Shown here: in pieces, positions 51,711 through 59,575 of the stretch
Numbering within the stretch: the first letter of the stretch is position 1
Layout: each line of letters begins with the position of its first letter
NCBI RefSeq assembly: GCF_026250525.1
Contig: NZ_CP111043.1
Coordinates: 3,175,001 to 3,239,000 of the forward strand
Length of the DNA: 64,000 nt
Reading direction: 5' to 3'
From: Chondrinema litorale
GTDB taxonomy: Bacteria; Bacteroidota; Bacteroidia; Cytophagales; Flammeovirgaceae
Notes under the pieces: model-generated
What the model saw: only the letters and a program-made list of their open reading frames with translations
What the model was told of the DNA's origin: nothing
Databases searched by the model: none
Position numbers and translations under genes: made by a program

Positions 51711-52748
51711 ATGTTTAGGTTTGAGAATCAGGAGTTTTTGTATGCGCTTTTTTTGTTGCCTGTAATGCTTGTTTTTTTCTGGTTTTCAGGAAGAAAGAGA
51801 AAAAAGGCACTTAAAAGAATGGGAGAGATGGAGGTAATTCAAGGTCTAATGCCAGAATTATCTTTTACCAGGCCTATTATCAAAAATGCATTTTTAATTC
51901 TGGCATTTATCTTTTTAGTTTTTGCTATGGCGAATCCGCAAATAGGTTCTAAGCTAGAAACTGTTAAGCGAAAAGGAGTGGAGATTATGATTGCCATTGA
52001 TGTTTCGAACAGTATGCTTGCCGAAGATATTAAGCCAAACAGACTTGAAAGAGCCAGAAGAGCGATTAGTCAGTTAGTGAAGAAATTGCATAATGATAAA
52101 ATAGGCTTGGTAGTATTCGCAGGCGATGCTTACATACAATTACCGATTACTACAGATTATGCCGCAGCGCGTATGTTTCTGCAAAGTGTAAATACCAAAA
52201 TTGTTCCTATACAAGGTACAGCAATTGGTAAAGCCATTGAGTTGAGTATGGGTTCATTTACCTCAGATCAAACCAAAAATAAAGCATTAATCATTATTAC
52301 AGATGGTGAAAACCACGAAGATGATGCAATAACAATGGCTTCTAAAGCCGCAGAGGAAGGAGTTATTGTACATACAATTGGTATGGGATTACCACAAGGT
52401 GGACCAATTCCCGTGTACAATCAATATGGTCAGAAAGATTATAGAAAAGACAATACTGGCAATGTGGTAGTTACCAAGTTAAATGAGAATATGCTACAGC
52501 AAGTTGCCGCTGCTGGAAATGGTTTGTATGTAAGAGCAAATAATGCCGAAACTGGTTTGGATATGCTTTACGACAAGATTAATGAGATGGATAAAGAGGA
52601 GTTTGAGTCTAAAGTATTTGCCGATTACGAAGATCGATTTCAGCCTTTAGTATTGCTAGCAATAGTTTGTCTCTTAATCGAATTTATCATTTTGCCGAGA
52701 AAGAACAAGATACTCAATAAAATCAACCTGTTTAAATACAGAATCTAA
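51711..52748 (+). CDS. batB: BatB-like von Willebrand factor A membrane protein
   Basis: This 345-residue protein has the same layout as the preceding BatA: N-terminal membrane helices (about 8-24 and 58-76), a VWA domain with MIDAS DVSNSML and ITDGENHEDD, and a C-terminal helix (about 303-325). The MIDAS serines and aspartates are complete. It lies 12 bases before the BatC gene. BatA and BatB are paralogous and probably form one complex. Confidence 0.9.
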   Translation: MFRFENQEFLYALFLLPVMLVFFWFSGRKRKKALKRMGEMEVIQGLMPELSFTRPIIKNAFLILAFIFLVFAMANPQIGSKLETVKRKGVEIMIAIDVSNSMLAEDIKPNRLERARRAISQLVKKLHNDKIGLVVFAGDAYIQLPITTDYAAARMFLQSVNTKIVPIQGTAIGKAIELSMGSFTSDQTKNKALIIITDGENHEDDAITMASKAAEEGVIVHTIGMGLPQGGPIPVYNQYGQKDYRKDNTGNVVVTKLNENMLQQVAAAGNGLYVRANNAETGLDMLYDKINEMDKEEFESKVFADYEDRFQPLVLLAIVCLLIEFIILPRKNKILNKINLFKYRI

Positions 52749-52760
52749 AGTATTGAATTC

Positions 52761-53591
52761 ATGAAAAAATTATCAATTAATAAAGATCATTTTAGGAGAG
52801 GTTTAACCGGAATGCTCATCATTCTAGGTTTTGCTTTTAATGGATTTGCTCAGGAAGATAGAAAATATATTAGAGAAGGGAATGATCATTACGAGGCGCA
52901 AGATTATGAAAAGGCGCGTCAATCTTATTTAAAAGGAGTTGAAGCGAATGCAGAGTCTTATGCGTCATCTTTCAATCTTGGAGATGCTTTATATAAAAGT
53001 GGTCAGTACGAAGAAGCTGCTACTCAATTTGAGATGCTAAGCCAAACAGCCGAAAGTAAAACGGATAAGGCAAAGGCTTTTCATAATTTAGGCAATACAT
53101 ATCTCGAAAGTGAGAAGTATGAAGAAAGTGTAGAGGCTTACAAAAATGCACTTAGAAACAATCCTGCTGATGAAGATACACGCTATAATCTAGCTTATGC
53201 GCAACAAAAGCTAAAAGAACAACAGCAGCAGCAACAAGATCAGCAAGACCAAAATCAGGATCAAAATAAAGATCAGAATCAGGAAGATCAAGATCAACAG
53301 AACCAAGATCAGCAAGATCAAAACGATCAAAATCAAGATAAAGAAAACGAGCAAAACGAACAGAATCAAGATCAGCAGAACCAAGATCAAAATCAGCAGA
53401 ATCAAGATCAGCAACAAAATCAGGATCAGGAAGGGCAGCAACAAGCTCCTCCACCTCAGAAACAGGGGATTTCTAAAGAAGATGCTGAACGTTTGTTAGA
53501 AGCTTTGCAAAATCAAGAGCAGGAATTACAGGAGGATTTGAAGAAGAAAAAGGCAAAAGCTAAAACTACTAAAGTTGAAAAAGACTGGTAA
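52761..53591 (+). CDS. batC: BatC-like TPR protein with Gln/Asp/Asn-rich tail
   Basis: This 276-residue protein has a signal/anchor at the N-terminus (about 15-30, ending NGFAQ), three TPR units (about 35-145; HYEAQDYEKARQSYLKG, FNLGDALYKSGQYEEAATQF, HNLGNTYLESEKYEESVEAY), then a low-complexity stretch made almost only of Gln, Asp and Asn (about 154-230), and a short PxxQ plus charged helical end. It is BatC by position and TPR content. The polar tail is probably a flexible linker or interaction surface. Antisense ORFs over the tail are artefacts of its composition. Confidence 0.88.
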   Translation: MKKLSINKDHFRRGLTGMLIILGFAFNGFAQEDRKYIREGNDHYEAQDYEKARQSYLKGVEANAESYASSFNLGDALYKSGQYEEAATQFEMLSQTAESKTDKAKAFHNLGNTYLESEKYEESVEAYKNALRNNPADEDTRYNLAYAQQKLKEQQQQQQDQQDQNQDQNKDQNQEDQDQQNQDQQDQNDQNQDKENEQNEQNQDQQNQDQNQQNQDQQQNQDQEGQQQAPPPQKQGISKEDAERLLEALQNQEQELQEDLKKKKAKAKTTKVEKDW

Positions 53592-53735
53592 AAAGATAAT
53601 TGGATTTCTAAAATGTTAAATAGTTTTAAAATTGGATGATCAGCTATTAAGAATGTTCTTTATATAGAAGGTAATTCTGACTTTCTTAAAACTATTGGCT
53701 AACTAAACGATATTATATTCTTTAATAAAACAACA

Positions 53736-55613
53736 ATGAAAGAGCTATTTATAAATAAAAGTCTGCTTTCTATAGTTTTACTTTTTTCTTCGGTTACCAG
53801 CTTGTTGGCACAAGATGTCAACTTTAGTGTGAACGCGCCAAAAGTAGTAGCAACTGGAGAAAATTTCCGCTTTATTTATTCAGTAAATGCTGATGGAGAA
53901 AACTTTCGTGCCAACGATTTTCCTTCAGATATCCGTATTCTTTCCGGCCCAAACAGGTCTACCAGTTCAAGTGTACAGATTATTAATGGCAAGATGTCTC
54001 AGAGTATGACTCAGTCGTACACTTATTATGCAGTTGCCTCAAAAGAAGGAAATATCACATTGCCCTCAGCAATTATAGAAGTAGATGGAGAAGAATATAC
54101 ATCCGATCCTTTTACTGTTGAAGTAGTAAAAGGCAATACACAGGCACAGCAGCAAAACTCACAAGGGAGCATGAATCAGACTAATGTACCTCAGTCAGAA
54201 ATTGCTGATAAAGATTTATTTGTAAGGGTTGAATTAAGTGATAAAGAAGTTTATCAGGGAGAAAGTTTAGTAGCAACCTTAAAGGTTTATACCCGAGTTG
54301 ATCTAGAAGGGTTTGATGATATTCGATATCCGGCTTTTAATGGTTTTTGGAGTGATGATTTAGATGTATCAACAAGAATTTCTTTAGATCGTGAAGCTGT
54401 AAATGGGGAAATCTATCAGGTAGGTACATTTAAAAAAGTACTATTATTTCCACAGCAAAGTGGTAAACTTACCTTAGAACCATTTGAGCTTGACTGCGTG
54501 GTAAGACAGCGTGTTAGACGAAGAAGAAGATCAAACGATCCTTTCAGTATGTTCGATGATATGCTAGGTGGCAGCTACCAGAGAGTTTTAAAGAAAGTAG
54601 CTAGTCCTGCATTAACGCTGAATGTAAAACCATTACCTGTTACAACCAGACCAAGTTCTTTTCATGGAGCGGTAGGAGATTTAAAACTTACCTCATCGGT
54701 AGATTTAACAGCAGTAAAATCTAATGAGCCAGTAACATTTACAGTAAAGGTTTCTGGTAATGGCAACTTAAAATTTGTCGATCCATTAAAAATAAACTTC
54801 CCACCAGATCTCGAAGTTTACGGCCCCAAAATTGACAACAATTTTAAGGCAACTAATGCTGGAACAACAGGGAGCAAAACTTTCGAGTATTTGGTAATTC
54901 CTAGAAGACATGGTAATTACACAATTCCTTCAGTAGATTTTTCTTGGTTTAATCCAAGCACTGGAAAATACGAAACTGCTTCTACAGAATCTTATGAAAT
55001 TAATGTAGAAAAAGGAACTGGCGACGATGTAACTGTAGTCAACCCCACATTAAGTAAAGAAAATGTTCAAATGCTTGGTAAAGATATCAGGTACATCAAA
55101 ACTGATGATGTTGAACTTAATAATCCAATCTCTTATTTTGTTGGTTCTACTGGTTTCTATCTAACTTATATTATTCCTTTAGGCTTGTTTGGTGCATTTC
55201 TATTTTATGCCAGAACTAAGAGAAAAGAAAGTGAAAATATCTCATTAGTTAAAAACAAAAAGGCGGGTAAAGTAGCTAAAAAGCGTTTACAACAAGCCGA
55301 AAAATATATGGCGGCAGGTCAAAAAGACCAGTTTTATAAAGAGTTACTAGATGCTTTTTGGGGCTATATTGGAGATAAGTTGTCATTAGAAAGAGCAGAA
55401 ATGACAAAAGATTTTGTGAAAGAGAGGTTGATTGAATACCAGATTTCTGAAGATCAGGCAAATGCTTTTATCAAGTTTATGGATGAATGTGAATTTGCTC
55501 AGTTTGCTCCATCAGCAGGTGCTTCTATGAAAGACGTTTATGATCGAGCTATTCAGCAAATCAGTGATTTAGAAAGCAACATTCAAAAAAAGGCAACAGT
55601 AAAAACAGTTTAA
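53736..55613 (+). CDS. batD: BatD-like oxygen-tolerance protein
   Basis: This 625-residue protein has a signal peptide (about 1-25, ending LLAQD), a large periplasmic part with two or three beta-sandwich domains of the BatD family (about 30-455; GENFRFIYSVNADGENFRANDFP, VYQGESLVATLKVYTRVDLEGF), one membrane helix (about 470-492) and a cytoplasmic helical C-terminus (KRLQQAEKYMAAGQKDQFYKELLDAFWGYIGDKL). An Arg-rich patch (RQRVRRRRRS) lies near residue 258. A 144-bp gap before it has no terminator. batE follows 11 bases later. Confidence 0.9.
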   Translation: MKELFINKSLLSIVLLFSSVTSLLAQDVNFSVNAPKVVATGENFRFIYSVNADGENFRANDFPSDIRILSGPNRSTSSSVQIINGKMSQSMTQSYTYYAVASKEGNITLPSAIIEVDGEEYTSDPFTVEVVKGNTQAQQQNSQGSMNQTNVPQSEIADKDLFVRVELSDKEVYQGESLVATLKVYTRVDLEGFDDIRYPAFNGFWSDDLDVSTRISLDREAVNGEIYQVGTFKKVLLFPQQSGKLTLEPFELDCVVRQRVRRRRRSNDPFSMFDDMLGGSYQRVLKKVASPALTLNVKPLPVTTRPSSFHGAVGDLKLTSSVDLTAVKSNEPVTFTVKVSGNGNLKFVDPLKINFPPDLEVYGPKIDNNFKATNAGTTGSKTFEYLVIPRRHGNYTIPSVDFSWFNPSTGKYETASTESYEINVEKGTGDDVTVVNPTLSKENVQMLGKDIRYIKTDDVELNNPISYFVGSTGFYLTYIIPLGLFGAFLFYARTKRKESENISLVKNKKAGKVAKKRLQQAEKYMAAGQKDQFYKELLDAFWGYIGDKLSLERAEMTKDFVKERLIEYQISEDQANAFIKFMDECEFAQFAPSAGASMKDVYDRAIQQISDLESNIQKKATVKTV

Positions 55614-55624
55614 ATTAAGATACC

Positions 55625-56398
55625 ATGCAAAAGACAGTAAAAATATTCGGTGTTTTATATTTCCTGTTAATTCTATTGTTTAATGCTTCTGCACAAGAAG
55701 AAATAGATCAGCAAATTAAAGAAGCAGAAACATACTATGCTGAAGGTAAATACCAACAGGCAGTTCAGGTTTATGAGAATCTATTAAAAAGTACAGGTAA
55801 GGAGTCTTTTGGTGTTTATTTTAATTTGGGCAATGCTTACTTTAAGTCTAATGATATTCCTGCGGCTATACTTAATTACGAGCGTGCAAGAAAGATAAAA
55901 CCACAAGACGAAGATTTGTTGTTTAACCTTGAAATTGCTAACCAACAAGTTGTAGATCAGTTTGATGCAGTGCCAGAATTAGGAATAGACCAGTGGTATC
56001 GTTCTTTTTTATTTGGTCTTTCTTCGAATACTTGGGCATTTTTAAGTGCTGTGTTTTTCTCCTTAATGTTATTCTTCTTTGGCTTGTTTTTGTATAAATC
56101 TGAAGTGAATATTAAGCGCTCTTCACTACTTGGAGGTGTTTTATTGCTAATATTTTCTGCATTAACATTTATGTTTGCCAGTCAGCAAAAAGAGTATATA
56201 GTAGATAATATTGAGGCTGTAGTATTCGCTCCGAATGTAACTGCGACCAGTGCACCAAATCAAAAAAGTACATCACTTTTTGTTTTACATGAAGGTACCA
56301 AAGTTCAAGTGATAGAAGAAAAAGAGAATTGGGTGAGAATTAAGATTAGTGATGGTAATATTGGTTGGTTAGAAGCTAACAAAGTAGAAATGATTTAA
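55625..56398 (+). CDS. batE: BatE-like TPR/SH3 membrane protein
   Basis: This 257-residue protein has a signal peptide (about 1-23), TPR units (about 25-105; AETYYAEGKYQQAVQVYENLL, FNLGNAYFKSNDIPAAILNYE), two membrane helices (about 137-157 and 167-183) and a C-terminal bacterial SH3 domain (LHEGTKVQVIEEKENWVRIKISDGNIGWLEANKVEMI). It is the final gene of the Bat operon. Its stop overlaps the stop of the convergent AarF gene by a few bases. Confidence 0.9.
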   Translation: MQKTVKIFGVLYFLLILLFNASAQEEIDQQIKEAETYYAEGKYQQAVQVYENLLKSTGKESFGVYFNLGNAYFKSNDIPAAILNYERARKIKPQDEDLLFNLEIANQQVVDQFDAVPELGIDQWYRSFLFGLSSNTWAFLSAVFFSLMLFFFGLFLYKSEVNIKRSSLLGGVLLLIFSALTFMFASQQKEYIVDNIEAVVFAPNVTATSAPNQKSTSLFVLHEGTKVQVIEEKENWVRIKISDGNIGWLEANKVEMI

Positions 56399-58077
56399 TT
56401 CCGCTTTCTAAGCATATAGAGTAGGAGGTAAATACTTAAAAATAAAGCTAAGTTAAACCCAATAAAACTGATTAGAGGCATTCCTAATATATAAACATTA
56501 TTGCTGTTATAAGGCATATTTACACTAAGTGAAGAGCCAATTACTAAAGCTGCAATAATTAGAGCTGTCGAAATTTTATTAGCTGATACATCTATAATTT
56601 TTGATAGATGATCGAAGCCACTCAACTCGATATTTACATTCATATCACCTTTTCGCAGCTTTCTGATAATGGTTCTTATTTCACTCGGAACTACATAAAA
56701 CAAAGAGCTTATTTGGGTAAGCGTATAATAAAGGTCAAGACTTAAGTTCTTGGTAGAATATTGCTCTTTAACCAGTTTTTTACCATATGGTTTTATAAAT
56801 TCTAGTGTCTGGAAATTTGGATGAAGCATAAGCCCGATACCTTCTAAAATAGCAAGTGCTCGAAGAATTAAGAATACATCTCCCGGTACTTTTAATTGAT
56901 ATTTGTATATGATTTTTTGAAGTCTAAATGTCAACTCCGTCATTCCATCTTCTTCATTTGGAAAAACGATCATATCCTCTATTAATTCATTAAGATCATT
57001 TTCAAAACTTCTCATTTCCTCAATTTCTCCATCAATAGCAAGCCTTCTTAAATTAATAGCCATTCCCTTAGCATCTTGCTGAGCAAGGCCAATAAACACT
57101 CCTGCAAAAGCATATTTGTTTTGCTTGGTCAATTTACCCGTCATACCAAAATCGATAAGTACTACGGTGCCATCTGGTTTTATCAACACATTTCCCGGAT
57201 GAGGGTCTGCATGAAAGTATCCAAACTCAAATATCTGCTTTAGGTAAATATCGAGACCTTTTTCAGCAATTTTTTCAGGCTCTAATCCCCATAGCTTAAG
57301 CTGTTCAACATCAGTGATCTTACAACCTCCAATAAACTCAATTACTAATATCTTTTTGTTGGAAAGAGATTTATAAACTTCAGGCACATAGAAACTATCC
57401 TCATTTTCATACATCTTTCTAAAGTTGATGATGTTGTTAGCTTCTATAGAATAGTCAAGTTCATTATGCATGCTTTTTTCAAAAGTCTCTGCAATTTCTA
57501 GAGGATTGAGTATGCCATTTTTCTTAAAGTAATTTTCAAGAATTTTAATCAGATCTTTCATTAAAGCTAAATCTGTTAAAATCTTGGTCTTGATTTTAGG
57601 ACGCTGTATTTTGACAACCACATCTTCTCCAGTTAACAATCGAGCTCGATGCACTTGTCCAATAGAGGCTGAACCAATTGGGACTTCGTCAAAATAGGAA
57701 AAGGTTTCGGAGATAGTTTTGCCAGTTGTGGCAGCAATTATTTCTCTGGCTATTTTACCTTCAAATGGAGGGACTTTGTCTTGTAGCTTCTGGAATTCTT
57801 CAACTAATGGTGTAGGTAGTAATTCTGGGCGGTTACTAATCATTTGAGCCAACTTTACAAAGGTAGGCCCCAGTTCTTCAATCACCATTCTAATACGTTC
57901 CCATCTGGTTAATTCGAAGATAGATTTTTCAGCTCTTATCCAATTTACTTTATTTTGAGTGGGAATAAATCGTTTGAGGGCAGTTGTGGTAACAATGTCT
58001 TCAAATCCGTATCGAACCAGTACCTGAATTACTTCTCTTATGCGATTAGATTTTTTTACAGTCTGGTCCAGCAGCAT
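56395..58077 (-). CDS. AarF/UbiB-family (ABC1) atypical kinase
   Basis: This 560-residue ABC1/ADCK family protein has the Ala/Ser-rich nucleotide loop GSASIGQVHRA, the N-terminal KxGQ-equivalent (FVKLAQMISNRPELLP), catalytic-loop HADPHPGNVLI and IDFGMTG, then two C-terminal membrane helices (about 505-525 and 532-552). Homologues (UbiB, COQ8) support quinone biosynthesis as small-molecule ATPases. Many Bacteroidota make menaquinone, so the role may be broader lipid/quinone handling. The KxGQ motif here reads KLAQ. It follows the phasin-like gene by 116 bases, and a hairpin lies between. Confidence 0.9.
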   Translation of the reverse strand: MLLDQTVKKSNRIREVIQVLVRYGFEDIVTTTALKRFIPTQNKVNWIRAEKSIFELTRWERIRMVIEELGPTFVKLAQMISNRPELLPTPLVEEFQKLQDKVPPFEGKIAREIIAATTGKTISETFSYFDEVPIGSASIGQVHRARLLTGEDVVVKIQRPKIKTKILTDLALMKDLIKILENYFKKNGILNPLEIAETFEKSMHNELDYSIEANNIINFRKMYENEDSFYVPEVYKSLSNKKILVIEFIGGCKITDVEQLKLWGLEPEKIAEKGLDIYLKQIFEFGYFHADPHPGNVLIKPDGTVVLIDFGMTGKLTKQNKYAFAGVFIGLAQQDAKGMAINLRRLAIDGEIEEMRSFENDLNELIEDMIVFPNEEDGMTELTFRLQKIIYKYQLKVPGDVFLILRALAILEGIGLMLHPNFQTLEFIKPYGKKLVKEQYSTKNLSLDLYYTLTQISSLFYVVPSEIRTIIRKLRKGDMNVNIELSGFDHLSKIIDVSANKISTALIIAALVIGSSLSVNMPYNSNNVYILGMPLISFIGFNLALFLSIYLLLYMLRKRN

Positions 58078-58140
58078 TTATTAAAATTTAGTTTGGTGAA
58101 GTAAATCGGTCAAATTTAATTAAGTAAATTGATAAAAATA

Positions 58141-58177
58141 AAAAAGCCAGTTCTGTAAATCAGATACTGGCATTTTT
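58141..58177 (-). terminator. Intrinsic terminator after the phasin-like gene
   Basis: A 9-bp stem (aaagccagt ... actggcatt) with an A-run on the left gives a U-tail on the minus strand. It lies 16 bases past the phasin-like stop. Confidence 0.75.
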
Positions 58178-58193
58178 GATTTAATTATCTTAG

Positions 58194-58532
58194 CTAAGCT
58201 GTAGTCGAAGTCTTTTTGGTAGGTTTTGTTGCTCTGGCTTCTTTTAATTCGGCTTCAAGCATTTCTACTTTAGCTTTAAGTGTTTCTACATCATCTTTAG
58301 AAGCAAATCTGAATGATTTAACAGTTTTTTCGGTAACTTTTTTAAGTTGAGTTTCAAACTCATCCTTTTTACCTTCAGTATTTTTCATGAAATCATCTAC
58401 TATTTTCTTACCTTCTTCAATAGATAATTTCTCTTCTTTTACTAGTTCGTCAACTACTTTTTGTAATTTTTCTGCTGTTAGTGCAACAATCCCTACACCA
58501 GCATAAAGAAATTTTTTTAAAAGCTCTTCCAT
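58194..58532 (-). CDS. Phasin-like helical protein
   Basis: This 112-residue protein begins with a short hydrophobic helix (LLKKFLYAGVGIVALTAEKLQKVVDELV) and continues as a charged coiled coil, ending in a Lys/Thr-rich tail (TKPTKKTSTTA). The pattern is that of PhaF/PhaI-type polyhydroxyalkanoate granule-associated proteins. In Bacteroidota this small protein often sits next to the AarF kinase, as here. Direct binding to PHA granules is not shown by sequence alone, and no PHA synthase is in the window. Confidence 0.78.
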   Translation of the reverse strand: MEELLKKFLYAGVGIVALTAEKLQKVVDELVKEEKLSIEEGKKIVDDFMKNTEGKKDEFETQLKKVTEKTVKSFRFASKDDVETLKAKVEMLEAELKEARATKPTKKTSTTA

Positions 58533-58810
58533 AATTTTTCTATTTGAATAATATATTGTTTAAAAATTAAAGTCATAATTCATTTTTCGTAAGAAAAAGT
58601 CAATAAATCTTACGAAAATCTTAAAAACATTGTTACTTCTTACTTAACTCAAATACTAATAGAAAGATATTTTTCTAGGTTTTACCATCCTATGATGATT
58701 GTCAGTAAATATAAATGTACCAAAAAATTACATTTATTTTTTCATCTAATATTTTTTTACAATTTTTGTGAGGTTCATTAGAATATACTTATAATTAAAT
58801 TTTTTAAGCG

Positions 58811-59575
58811 TTGCGCAGATATTGTTGGTTAGCGTGGCTGATTCTTTTAAGTGCTTGTATCAGTCAAGATCGTTTGATTTATCTCAATGGGGATATCGAT
58901 CAAACCTTCGAAAATTATCCCACACCAGAATACCGAATAAGGCCTTTAGATATATTACATATTGATCTAAATAATTTTAGTGGTAGTACTACTGATTATC
59001 TTAGGGGTGGAGTTGAAAACTCAATGTCTCAACAAGGCCTTAGTCAAGGTAATCCAGCATATTTTTACTTTAAAGGTTTTGTCGTTAATGACTCGGGATC
59101 AATAAACTTACCATTAGTTGGAACTTTAAATGTTGCTGGATTAACGACTTATGAAATCGAAACTCTTGTAAATAAGAAGTTAAAAGAAGATTATCTCCAA
59201 TATCCATCAGTTAATGTTAAACTAGCGAATTTTAGAGTCTCTGTATTGGGAGAAGTTCAACAACCAGGTGTGCAATATGTATATGATAAGCAATATACAT
59301 TGTTACAAGCTATTAGTCAAGCTAGAGATTTGACTGAATATGGTAATAGAGAAAAAGTTAAATTAGTAAGAAAAAATGAAGTAAATACTGAAATTTTTAT
59401 CATTGATTTAACTAATCCGGAATTAATTTCTTCAGATAAGTTTTTTTTGCAGCCAAACGATGTTATTTATATAGAGCCAGTAAAAGCAAAAGCTTTTTCA
59501 GTAAACTCGAGAGTTGCTTCTTTAGGTTTGTCAATAATATCTATTGTATTAGTAATTATTAATCTTTCAAAATAA
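58811..59575 (+). CDS. Wza-like polysaccharide export lipoprotein
   Basis: This 254-residue outer-membrane polysaccharide export protein has a lipoprotein signal (LLSAC), a polysaccharide-export beta domain (about 45-120; YRIRPLDILHIDLNNF, GSINLPLVGTLNVAGLTTYEIE), an SLBB domain (about 135-210; FRVSVLGEVQQPGVQYV), and a C-terminal hydrophobic helix (about 232-250). The start must be TTG at 58811: a stop codon lies two codons upstream, and the lipobox signal begins right there, with no in-frame ATG until residue 60. It is co-transcribed with the Wzc-like gene, whose ATG overlaps its stop. Confidence 0.9.
   Translation: MRRYCWLAWLILLSACISQDRLIYLNGDIDQTFENYPTPEYRIRPLDILHIDLNNFSGSTTDYLRGGVENSMSQQGLSQGNPAYFYFKGFVVNDSGSINLPLVGTLNVAGLTTYEIETLVNKKLKEDYLQYPSVNVKLANFRVSVLGEVQQPGVQYVYDKQYTLLQAISQARDLTEYGNREKVKLVRKNEVNTEIFIIDLTNPELISSDKFFLQPNDVIYIEPVKAKAFSVNSRVASLGLSIISIVLVIINLSK

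Noticed and set aside
53152..53454. Minus-strand ORFs of 77-100 codons, rich in Leu/Ile or Asp/Ala, opposite batC
   Set aside because: They are reverse readings of the Gln/Asp/Asn codon run and have no start-site or homology support.
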